A stretch of 64,000 bases of DNA from Algoriphagus lacus. GTDB taxonomy: Bacteria > Bacteroidota > Bacteroidia > Cytophagales > Cyclobacteriaceae. The stretch lies in contig NZ_QXML01000013.1 in assembly GCF_003583985.1 (NCBI RefSeq), positions 1-64,000 of the forward strand, read 5' to 3'. The notes beneath the pieces were generated by a model that searched no databases, was not told the origin of the DNA, and worked only from the letters and a program-made list of their open reading frames with translations. The position numbers and the translations under genes were made by a program. Of the stretch, positions 8,241 to 15,985 are shown piece by piece (positions within the stretch are counted from its first letter, which is position 1; every line of letters begins with the position of its first letter).

Positions 8241-9691
8241 AGCAACTCCAAAATTGAGTTTAAAATCTCCGCACTCTCCTCGTCCAAGGCTTTCATTTCT
8301 TCCAGAATAGCTTGTGGTGAGCGCAGGGCGGTTTCCTCTTTTTTGTTGGGGTTTTTGACGGAGAGATCCACTTCGGCTCCGCTCAGTGACCGTACGTCTA
8401 CACTCCAGGAATTGGGACTATCGGCGAAGGTTTTTTGCAATTCCACAAACTCCGCCAGATCGTTTTCATTGAGCGGGTTGGTCTTGCCCAGGTTGCGGTC
8501 GAGGTTCAGTTGGTAGAACCAGACTTTTTGGGTGGGTTTGCCTTTTTCGAAGAAGAGGACGACGGTCTTGACCCCAGCACCGGTGAAGGTGCCCCCGGGC
8601 AGGTCGAGGACGGTATGCAGGTTGCAGGTCTCGAGCAGTTGCTTTCTCAGGGCGACAGTGGCATTGTCGGTATTGCTAAGGAAGGTGTTTTTGATCACGA
8701 TCCCGGCCCGACCTCCTGCCCGCAGGATTTTGATAAAATGCTGCAGGAAAAGCGAGGCCGTCTCACCCGTACGAATCGGAAAGTTTTCCTGCACCTCGGC
8801 GCGTTCCTTCCCCCCAAAGGGCGGATTGGCCAGCACCACGTCGTAGCGGTCTTTTTCCTGAATATCGGACAGGTTTTCCGCCAGCGTGTTGGTATGGATG
8901 ATATTGGGCGCCTCAACCCCGTGCAGGATCATGTTCATGATCCCGATGATGTAGGCCAGGGATTTCTTTTCCTTGCCGTAGAAGGTTCGCTTTTGGAGGA
9001 TTTCGGACTCCGCAGAAGTCAGCGTCTTCCTCGATCTCATGTAATCAAACGCCTCGCAGAGGAAGCCCGCAGACCCGGCAGCTCCATCATAGACCGTCTC
9101 CCCAATCTGAGGATTGACGACTTTGATGATTGAAGTGATCAGAGGACGGGGGGTGTAGTATTCTCCCCCGTTGCGGCCAGCATTGCCCATGTTTTTGATC
9201 TTTCCTTCGTAGAGATGGGACATTTCGTGCTTTTCGGCATAGGTGCGGAAGCGCAGGGAATCGATCAGATTGATCACTTCCCGGAGGTTGTACCCGCTTT
9301 GGATGCGGTTTTTCAGTTCGGAGAAGATCTCCCCGATTTTGTATTCGATGGTGTCGGGACTTTGGGCAGAGAGCTTGAAGCTGCGGAGGTAAGGCCAGAG
9401 TTTGTTGTTGACAAAATGATTGAGGTCATCCCCGGATTGGGCCCGATGATGGTCGAGTTCGCCGGAGGGAAGCTTGGGTGCTGCCCAGGTGTTCCATTGG
9501 TACTCTCCGGTGATAATGGGTTGATAGACTTTGCCTTCGAGTTCGGCGGCCGTAGCGCGATCCTGCTCGAGATCGTCGAGGTATTTAAGAAAAAGAATCC
9601 AAGAAGTCTGCTCCACATAATCCAGTTCCGAGCCACAGCCCGCATCCTTGTGGAGTATATCATCTACGTTTTTAAAGGTTTGTTCGAACAT
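8237..9691 (-). CDS. hsdM: type I restriction system adenine methyltransferase subunit
   Basis: A 484-residue N6-adenine DNA methyltransferase. The helical HsdM N-terminal domain spans about 1-140, followed by SAM-binding motif I (YDGAAGSAGF, 201-210) and catalytic motif IV NPPF at 289-292. GGEYYTPR (176-182) precedes motif I as usual. The protein protects host DNA and, with HsdS, defines the target site. It is the first gene of the leftward operon; the 190-base leader holds two small inverted repeats (9772-9788 and 9799-9821) that could regulate it. Start ATG at 9691. Confidence 0.95.
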   Translation of the reverse strand: MFEQTFKNVDDILHKDAGCGSELDYVEQTSWILFLKYLDDLEQDRATAAELEGKVYQPIITGEYQWNTWAAPKLPSGELDHHRAQSGDDLNHFVNNKLWPYLRSFKLSAQSPDTIEYKIGEIFSELKNRIQSGYNLREVINLIDSLRFRTYAEKHEMSHLYEGKIKNMGNAGRNGGEYYTPRPLITSIIKVVNPQIGETVYDGAAGSAGFLCEAFDYMRSRKTLTSAESEILQKRTFYGKEKKSLAYIIGIMNMILHGVEAPNIIHTNTLAENLSDIQEKDRYDVVLANPPFGGKERAEVQENFPIRTGETASLFLQHFIKILRAGGRAGIVIKNTFLSNTDNATVALRKQLLETCNLHTVLDLPGGTFTGAGVKTVVLFFEKGKPTQKVWFYQLNLDRNLGKTNPLNENDLAEFVELQKTFADSPNSWSVDVRSLSGAEVDLSVKNPNKKEETALRSPQAILEEMKALDEESAEILNSILELL

Positions 9692-9771
9692 TAGGGGTAC
9701 TAGTTTTTGGGAGGGGTAAAGTTATCAATCTTGGGGAAAAATGGGGGTTTGGTTTAGTGGAAGTGCGGAAA

Positions 9772-9821
9772 TGGAATTGCAAATTCCAAAGAATATTAGG
9801 GTGTAATTACAAATTACACCC
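9772..9821. promoter_or_regulatory. two short inverted repeats upstream of hsdM
   Basis: TGGAATT-GCA-AATTCCA (9772-9788) and GGGTGTAATT-ACA-AATTACACCC (9799-9821) are perfect stems with 3-base loops, 10 bases apart. They share an AATT-rCA-AATT core. They sit in the hsdM leader and just after the stop of the HerA-like gene. They may be operator or attenuator structures, or part of an interspersed repeat. Confidence 0.45.
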
Positions 9822-9881
9822 AGCGTCCAACGAACCTCAACCATGAAAGACAATAGACTACGCAGAGGCGGGGGTTTGCTT

Positions 9882-12098
9882 TTAAGGAATTACAACTGGT
9901 GGTAAAATAATTTCATTCATGTCGTTTAGTTCAAGAATTACTGGTTGCTTTAGTTTTAGTGCCTTTCCAATTGCAATACAATGCCGTTCTTCAAGTGTCG
10001 GCAAAAGGTTTGAATAGTCAGAGCCAATATAGTTTTCTAAAAATTGTTTACCCGTGTCGTCAAAAACTCTCATTGCAAAAATGGTGTTGCACTGATTTAA
10101 AATGCTCTTACTAATATTTGCTGTCCTTTGAGTAACAACAAATGAACCTAAACCATATTTTCTTCCTTGAAGGATAACTTTTGCCGTTCCGTTCGTTGCG
10201 TTTTTGTCGCCTTCATTTGCAATTGAATTCCATTCCGGGACAAGAGAGTGTGCTTCCTCGAATACAATGAGAAACCTTGCTTCTGATGTTTCGCCTAATA
10301 AACTTGCTTTAACTATTAACCTTTCTGAAATCAATCTTACTTTCTCAGCTGGTGTTAAATCAATTTTGTGAGTAATATTAAATTGACTACCTGGTCTTGA
10401 AACATTGTGCATGTCTGGATTTATCGTGATAACTCTTTTGTCAGATGCTATAAAAGCATCAATCTCTGTATCAATCGTTGTCTTATACAATGCTTCATTT
10501 CCCCAAGTAGCTGGGTTTGCAGGAACTCCAGTTGCGTTTCCTGCTTTTAAGGATGCTAAAGTTGCTGGAACAAAATCAATTTGAATTAAAGTTGGCGAAA
10601 CATATTTTGGCAATTCCCTCGAATATTGATTTGTCAAATCAATACAGAAGATCTTAACGTCTGTTGTTGAAAGTAATTTTTGAAGTAATTCAAATGTTAG
10701 ACAGGATTTACCAATTCCGAGAATGCCAAGAATAGCGGTATTGTGAGTTACAAGTTCGTGGGGAGTTTTTATTGGTATGCCATAATTAGTGTTTGGTAAT
10801 TTGCCAATGAAGTTGTTACTATCATAAGCAACATTCAAAGGGTCAAGTAAAAAAATTGGAGTGTAAATTTCAGGTAACCATTTAACTGTATTAAGTTCGT
10901 TTGATACTGCAACATATCTACCTAATTTTTGAGCTGTTCCAATTGTGAAACCATGTGTGTCCTTAAATTCTAAGCTTTCTTCGTCCGTTCTTGCATCAAT
11001 TATTTGATACAATACTTCTTCGTTTGCAATTTCAGTTTGAATTATACTTCCTTCTCCAATTCCTCTTTCCTTTTGAAGCTCATCTGAGAAAAGTTTGTTG
11101 AATTTTATTTTGTTTATGGTTGAGCCTTCCCATACATAACCTATTAAATTTTTAAAATTTGCCTTTACTTTATTTGAATTGATTGCATTTCTAACATCTT
11201 CTTCCAAAGCGTCAATATTTAATAGATAGACTGCGTTGGTTTTTGAGAAAATAGATTTTTCTCCTGTGAGTGGCATGAGTGTTTTTATGTTGAAGGAAAT
11301 GAGGTTTTGTTCTTCATCCCGTAGGGATAAAATCTCTAACCATTTTTTTCCTAACAATATTCGTTCACTTAGAACAATCCCAGCAACCCCGTTTGTGATA
11401 TTTTCAAGATACACCAAGCTACCTTTCAATTCCTTTTGTCTAAATGGATTGTCACTTTGAAGTTCAACTTTGTATAGGTCTGTGCTTTCATGTCCAATTA
11501 CTTGCCCTATGAATTTTGCAGCATCTGTAGTTGAAGTTATATTTTTAAATTGAGTGGAAATAAAATTCACAAACCAAACAATGGGTTTGTTTACAGCGAG
11601 TAAAAAACCAAAGCCAATTAGAATAGGATACTCTTTCTGGTCATAACGAAAGAATGAAACAACAATGTCAAAATAGAGTAGCGTAAAAACAATTTCTGGT
11701 CTTGAAATTTTGCAAATGATGTCAACTGCAATGCGTTGCTGTTTTTCAAATTTCTTGAAGCCATGCAAAAATATTAATAGTAAGCCTAACCCTGTAAAAA
11801 CAGCACAAGCGATATACCAATATTTTGAAAGAGATAAACACTGTTTGCTGTTCAGTCCGATTAGAAATAGAAATATTGCTACCCACCTTGTAATTACGTC
11901 AACTGGTTTTGAAAAGTAAGGCTCGGTTATGTAAACACTTAAAATTAGTGCAAGTCCTGTAGCAATTAGAACTGCGTTTAAATTGTTATTTGTGTCAATA
12001 AGAAATTGCCAGTCATTAGAAAAGTAGTAGCCGATACCTAAAATTAAGCCGATGTATATTGCAACAACTGAAAATCGCTGTTTGATATTTAATTGCAT
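9882..12098 (-). CDS. membrane-anchored HerA/DUF87-like ATPase
   Basis: A 738-residue protein. The N-terminal ~190 residues contain about six hydrophobic segments (for example VVAIYIGLILGIGYYF, VLIATGLALILSVYI, WVAIFLFLIGL), predicting a membrane anchor. The C-terminal half is a HerA-type FtsK-HerA ATPase: Walker A GILGIGKSC near 460, Walker B RFLIVFEEAH near 609, and the HerA segment GRKYGLGSFVVTQRTANISKSILNQCNTIF. Soluble HerA proteins pump DNA together with NurA or SIR2-type nucleases; membrane-bound forms are less well understood. No nuclease partner follows directly; the next genes downstream on the same strand are the type I restriction operon. The gene is clearly A+T rich, consistent with horizontal transfer. 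Defence role is inference. Confidence 0.8.
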   Translation of the reverse strand: MQLNIKQRFSVVAIYIGLILGIGYYFSNDWQFLIDTNNNLNAVLIATGLALILSVYITEPYFSKPVDVITRWVAIFLFLIGLNSKQCLSLSKYWYIACAVFTGLGLLLIFLHGFKKFEKQQRIAVDIICKISRPEIVFTLLYFDIVVSFFRYDQKEYPILIGFGFLLAVNKPIVWFVNFISTQFKNITSTTDAAKFIGQVIGHESTDLYKVELQSDNPFRQKELKGSLVYLENITNGVAGIVLSERILLGKKWLEILSLRDEEQNLISFNIKTLMPLTGEKSIFSKTNAVYLLNIDALEEDVRNAINSNKVKANFKNLIGYVWEGSTINKIKFNKLFSDELQKERGIGEGSIIQTEIANEEVLYQIIDARTDEESLEFKDTHGFTIGTAQKLGRYVAVSNELNTVKWLPEIYTPIFLLDPLNVAYDSNNFIGKLPNTNYGIPIKTPHELVTHNTAILGILGIGKSCLTFELLQKLLSTTDVKIFCIDLTNQYSRELPKYVSPTLIQIDFVPATLASLKAGNATGVPANPATWGNEALYKTTIDTEIDAFIASDKRVITINPDMHNVSRPGSQFNITHKIDLTPAEKVRLISERLIVKASLLGETSEARFLIVFEEAHSLVPEWNSIANEGDKNATNGTAKVILQGRKYGLGSFVVTQRTANISKSILNQCNTIFAMRVFDDTGKQFLENYIGSDYSNLLPTLEERHCIAIGKALKLKQPVILELNDMNEIILPPVVIP

Positions 12099-12328
12099 TT
12101 CGTCCGTGTTTTAGTCATTGTAATTTTCTTTTGGAGCTCGATTTTTCTTGTTTGGTTTGTCGCCATAGGGTTGCCACTAACTCGCCTATTCATGCACCTT
12201 TAGTCCACCTATCAGCCTGATTTGACTGCCTTTGTACACCTTTCGGCTGAATTTTCTTTTTCAATAACGGCCTAAATCCTTCTTTTCACAATACCCAGTA
12301 CTGGGTATTTTTATGATTTCAAGTAAAA

Positions 12329-12362
12329 AAAAGAGCCGAAGGATTTCTCCCCCGGCTCTTTT
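12329..12362. terminator. AAAAGAGCCG/CGGCTCTTTT hairpin
   Basis: Perfect 10-bp stem (12329-12338 with 12353-12362), A-rich on one side and T-rich on the other, so it could stop transcription from either side. The same hairpin recurs at 12683-12716, and its right half at 12460-12481 and 14420-14452. Confidence 0.6.
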
Positions 12363-12416
12363 GCCCCGGTTTGTGCCTGCCTGTCCGAAGGCAGGTCTCC
12401 ACTAACCGGAACCGTT
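12341..12416. repeat. direct repeat, copy 1 (GGATTTCTCCCCC unit)
   Basis: Starts GGATTTCTCCCCCGG, contains the CCTGCCT/AGGCAGG hairpin and ends ACTAACCGGAACCGTTT. It is nearly identical to 12460-12536. The left part is also found after AAGTGAAGACACT at 14420-14452. Confidence 0.8.
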
Positions 12417-12459
12417 TTTTGAATCATTCAAGTAAGTGAAGACACTTACTTTGGCGGTT

Positions 12460-12536
12460 GGATTTCTCCCCCGGCTCTTTCGCCCCGGTTTGTGCCTGCC
12501 TGTCCGAAGGCAGGTCTCCACTAACCGGAACCGTTT
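12460..12536. repeat. direct repeat, copy 2 (GGATTTCTCCCCC unit)
   Basis: Same unit as 12341-12416 in the same orientation. The spacer phrase AAGTGAAGACACTTACTT before it recurs, slightly altered, at 14402-14420 before the third partial copy. Confidence 0.8.
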
Positions 12537-12568
12537 ATTTTAATTATTTAAAAATCCCCCTTGCCCCT

Positions 12569-12584
12569 CCCGATAGCTATCGGG
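12569..12584. repeat. palindrome CCCGATAGCTATCGGG
   Basis: An exact 16-base palindrome, flanked by CCCCTT and AAGGGGG that extend the symmetry imperfectly. Such palindromes occur as short interspersed elements in Bacteroidota and may be simple repeats rather than a specific operator. Confidence 0.6.
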
Positions 12585-12682
12585 AAAAGGGGGAGTCTAA
12601 CGACGTCAATCGGCATCTCCCAATTCTAATTGGAGTATTCAGGATTCTGTCCTCTCATTTTTTGGTGAATCGATTGTAAACC

Positions 12683-12716
12683 AAAAGAGCCGAAGGATTT
12701 CTCCCTCGGCTCTTTT
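12683..12716. terminator. bidirectional terminator downstream of DUF1254 gene
   Basis: AAAAGAGCCGA (12683-12693) pairs perfectly with TCGGCTCTTTT (12706-12716). It lies 70 bases past the stop of the leftward DUF1254 gene and would terminate it. Confidence 0.7.
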
Positions 12717-12786
12717 GCTCTTTATCCTCAAATCCAGCCCTGCTTGATCTCCTGCAAGGTTTTATCCTGTTAACAAGTATTGCCTT

Positions 12787-14331
12787 TTACTTTACTTCTT
12801 CAATCTCACCTGGCCTCCAGGTCTTATCAAACCAAGGCTGCAATGGACCATAAATTCGTAAAAGCGTATTCCAACCTTTTCCCGGAATGGTCTGTACCCA
12901 GTTGTTTTCTTTTCCCTCAGGAGGTTTTGGGCCGAAATAGATATCCACAGACCCATCAGGGTTAATAAGGGTTTCCTTAGACTGACTGGTGACGGCCGGC
13001 CACTTTTGGTCATTTTGAAGCATGGAACGGGTCTGATTGTCGTACAAAATCACAGACCAGAAATTGGCTACCGGAATATTGGGAGGGAGGTGGAGTTTAT
13101 AATTTTTTCCACCGTCGAGTCCCTTGCCTTTGGAGTCAACAAACGCGGCCATGTACTGAGAACCCTGCCCAACAACCTTTGAATCCATCGCAGGGGTGAT
13201 ACCCGTTGCGTAAAAGAAGAAGAAGGTATTCATGTCCAACAGGCTTACTCCATCTTTTTCAAAAGTGTATCCACTTGCATTCATTGGATTGCACCATGCA
13301 CTGTTTGGATAAAAATAGGCGTCCTTTTCTCTTGATTTATAGGAAACGGCACGTGCGGTGGCATCACCAACCAAAGCAGCTTCAGTTAAAATCTTCTTCA
13401 TCCTTTCGTCAGGATTAAAAGGTTGACCTTTGCGAATACCAATGGACGCCCAATAGCCCAATGTAACTGGGTTAACGGTCTCGGTAGGTTCTTCCTGGAC
13501 TACCTTATCAAGGTATTCCCAAAAGGTATAATCAGCCGGTGCTATGGAATTGAAATCCTTGTCAGAAACATTCACAAAATTCAGCGAAGGCGGATTGCCT
13601 GTTTGAGAAAGGGGATAGATCTTGGTGAGCTTTTTGACATTATCCACCTCTGGTTTGGTGTCTCCATCGACAAGGAAGGTTCTCCAGGCAACCCAAATGC
13701 TGTAAGTAGGACTTTGCACTACATGGTAGCCTTTAGGAATTTCGCCTTTGTAATTTGGCGGAAGCAGCAGGTACTTGCCACCTTCACCTTTATCAGGTCC
13801 CATAAATCCCAAATCCGTCACAAATTTGTACCACATATCATCTATCAACCCAAGGACTCTTGGCGGTATCTCCATAACCAGAGGTCCGTCTTTCAGATCG
13901 AGCCAAAACCAGGTATAGGGGGTATTGTTGTTAGGGGTAAGGAAAAGAGAGCGGGCATTCATGATGTCCTCAAAAATGGGCACGGTTAAATTTGCCGGGC
14001 CAACTTCCAGAATACCTTTTCGATTGGCATACTGGCTTACCGGTGCCAACCCAAGCAGGTAGGCCTGAACAGCCCTTTGAAAGTCAAGGTTATCATACAA
14101 CTTATCGACGGTTGCACTGTCGGGAAATCCATCGAAAAAGTTGAGCGTTCCAATGCGGGAGTCAATCTGATCCGGAATAGCAATTCCCTCAGGAATTTTT
14201 GTAGTCATTTTGTATGACTGCACTGGGGTTGTGGTTTTTTCTTCCGGAGTTTTAGGTGCACACCTGAATGCGAGTCCTATTATCGAAAGGAATAAAAACA
14301 CATAAATCGATTGATTAGTGTTCTTTTTCAT
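12787..14331 (-). CDS. DUF1254/DUF1214 exported protein
   Basis: A 514-residue exported protein. The N-terminus is a signal sequence (basic MKKN, then hydrophobic FLFLSIIGLAF) ending at Cys, so it may be a lipoprotein, though the LAFRC box is not canonical. The body matches the two-domain DUF1254-DUF1214 family: an N-terminal DUF1254 part (YANRKGILEVGPANLTVPIF, SLFLTPNNNTPYTWFWLDL, GPLVMEIPPRVLGLIDDMWY) and a C-terminal DUF1214 part (NFWSVILYDNQTRSMLQNDQKWP, GSVDIYFGPKPPEGKENNWVQT, GWNTLLRIYGPLQPWFDKTW). Biochemical function of the family is not established. It stands alone between repeat blocks. Confidence 0.9.
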   Translation of the reverse strand: MKKNTNQSIYVFLFLSIIGLAFRCAPKTPEEKTTTPVQSYKMTTKIPEGIAIPDQIDSRIGTLNFFDGFPDSATVDKLYDNLDFQRAVQAYLLGLAPVSQYANRKGILEVGPANLTVPIFEDIMNARSLFLTPNNNTPYTWFWLDLKDGPLVMEIPPRVLGLIDDMWYKFVTDLGFMGPDKGEGGKYLLLPPNYKGEIPKGYHVVQSPTYSIWVAWRTFLVDGDTKPEVDNVKKLTKIYPLSQTGNPPSLNFVNVSDKDFNSIAPADYTFWEYLDKVVQEEPTETVNPVTLGYWASIGIRKGQPFNPDERMKKILTEAALVGDATARAVSYKSREKDAYFYPNSAWCNPMNASGYTFEKDGVSLLDMNTFFFFYATGITPAMDSKVVGQGSQYMAAFVDSKGKGLDGGKNYKLHLPPNIPVANFWSVILYDNQTRSMLQNDQKWPAVTSQSKETLINPDGSVDIYFGPKPPEGKENNWVQTIPGKGWNTLLRIYGPLQPWFDKTWRPGEIEEVK

Positions 14332-14596
14332 GTTTATTTTTAATTAGATGGAGGGCTTAATTATATCTTCTGATTCAGAACTATATTTTGAATTTTTCAA
14401 GAAAGTGAAGACACTCACTTGGGCGATGGGATTTCTCCCCCGGCTCTTTTACTATTTATATTCTAGACCACCGAAATCCGAAACTTGTGTTGAGCTTGTC
14501 GAAGCATCGGTCTCCCGTCTTCGGTCTTCCAACTCTTTCACCATCGCGCTTCGATATACGCTACTCCCGTAGCTCCAGTGCTCAGCCTGACAGGGT
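14332..14596. repeat. intergenic repeat fragments
   Basis: No gene. Bases 14389-14452 are a diverged third copy of the spacer and left part of the 12341/12460 repeat, ending in CCCCCGGCTCTTTT. Bases 14489-14509 (TTGAGCTTGTCGAAGC) and the ending CTCAGCCTGACAGG are phrases of the widespread TTCGACAAGCTCA-type interspersed repeats. Confidence 0.65.
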
Positions 14597-15985
14597 TCAC
14601 CAACCTCCCCCAAGCGCCTTGTACAGCCTTACGGAGGAAATCAACTGGTTTTCCAATGCCAGGGATTTTTCAAATTCGGAGTAGTAGAGTTCGCGCTCAG
14701 CATCCAACACTTGCAGGAAGGAAGTATAGCCGTTGTCATACAGCGCTTTGGACAGCATCAGGGATTTCTCCGTAGCGGCGACCTGTTGCTTTCTCGCGTC
14801 ATATTCATTGGTATAGGTCCGGATCTCCGCCAGGGAGTTTTCCACCTCGGCAAAGGCTTCAATTACGGTCTGCTCATACTGAAAGGCATATTGCTTGGCC
14901 CGGGCCCGCTCGGCTTCCACCCGTCGCTTGTTTTGTCCAAACTGGAACAGCGGGGCTGCCAACTGACCCGTAACAGAAGCCAAACCCGCGCCCGGCACAA
15001 AGAGCTTGGAGATATCCGGGCTGGCGACTCCCAAAAATCCGGTCAAACTCAAGGATGGAAACCGCATTGCCACAGCCACTCCGATCCGTTCGGTTTGGGC
15101 TATCAGGAGTTGTTCGGCCTGCTGGATGTCCGGTCTTCGGGTCAGGAGTTCGGAAGGAAGTCCGCTTGGGATTTCCAAAGGAAGCTGCTGCTGATCGTTT
15201 TGCAATCCCCTGCGGATAGGGGAGTAGGGCCTGCCGCTCAGGATATTGATTGCATTTTCGACGAAGATAATTCCCCGCTCCAAGCTGTAGAGTTGTGCCT
15301 TGGAATCTGCGGCGATCTGCTCGGCCTGCAGTTTGTCCAGTTCGGACACTTCCCCTTTTTCAAAGCGGAGGTTGATGATTCTCAGGTATTCCAGACGGGT
15401 TTCGTAGGTTCGCTGGGTGATTTTGTAGCGCTCATCCAAGCCCCGCAGATTGAAATACAGTTCGGCAAGCTGTGCCACCAAACTGATGTAGATCGATTTG
15501 CGGTTTTCTTCCGTAGCCAGCAATTCGGCATAGGCGGCCCTGTTGGCATGTCTGAGTTTTCCCCAGATGTCAATCTCCCAGGAAACATTGCCCAACACAG
15601 AGTACGAGTTGGTGTTAAACCCTACTCCTGCTTCCGAAGCCTGCTGTCTGAAATCAGTAGCTCGTGCTCCGGCTGCCACCCCAAAGGCAGGTCCAAGATT
15701 GGCTTTGTTGTAGCCCAAAATAGCCTGGGCTTCCTCTACCCGGGCCACTGCCGTCAGCAGGTTCAGGTTGGAATCCAGGGCGTATTGGATGAGGGACTGC
15801 AAAGCGGTATCCTGATATACGTCCCACCACTTGAGATTGGTAATGGAGTCGGCGTCAGTAAGCGCAAATGTATACCCTGTCGGTGTTTTTGATTCAACGG
15901 TTTCCGGTCTGGAGTACTTTGGTCCGACGGCACAACCGGTAAGAACCAACAGAAAAACGATCGGTATGATTAACTTTTTCATCAA
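14597..15985 (-). CDS. RND efflux outer membrane factor (NodT family lipoprotein)
   Basis: A 462-residue TolC/OprM-type outer membrane channel of a tripartite efflux pump. The lipobox LTGC ends the signal peptide near residue 18, then the typical AVGPKYSRP start. Two outer-membrane-factor repeats are seen, each with long helices (ALDSNLNLLTAVARVEEAQA; TRRPDIQQAEQLLIAQTERIGVA). AFPLYQ-type strands appear as SLTGFLGVAS and QLAAPLFQFGQNKRRVEAE. Last gene of the adaptor-permease-channel operon; its start overlaps the permease stop by four bases (ATGA). Confidence 0.95.
   Translation of the reverse strand: MMKKLIIPIVFLLVLTGCAVGPKYSRPETVESKTPTGYTFALTDADSITNLKWWDVYQDTALQSLIQYALDSNLNLLTAVARVEEAQAILGYNKANLGPAFGVAAGARATDFRQQASEAGVGFNTNSYSVLGNVSWEIDIWGKLRHANRAAYAELLATEENRKSIYISLVAQLAELYFNLRGLDERYKITQRTYETRLEYLRIINLRFEKGEVSELDKLQAEQIAADSKAQLYSLERGIIFVENAINILSGRPYSPIRRGLQNDQQQLPLEIPSGLPSELLTRRPDIQQAEQLLIAQTERIGVAVAMRFPSLSLTGFLGVASPDISKLFVPGAGLASVTGQLAAPLFQFGQNKRRVEAERARAKQYAFQYEQTVIEAFAEVENSLAEIRTYTNEYDARKQQVAATEKSLMLSKALYDNGYTSFLQVLDAERELYYSEFEKSLALENQLISSVRLYKALGGGW

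Larger units (their letters stand above)
12099..12786. other. intergenic block of repeats and hairpins
   Basis: 688 bases without a gene. It holds an ~77-bp direct repeat in two copies, several terminator-like GAGCCG hairpins, an exact palindrome at 12569-12584, and CCTGCCT-GTCCGA-AGGCAGG hairpins inside each repeat copy. It forms the border between the A+T-rich accessory island and the following genes. Confidence 0.7.
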
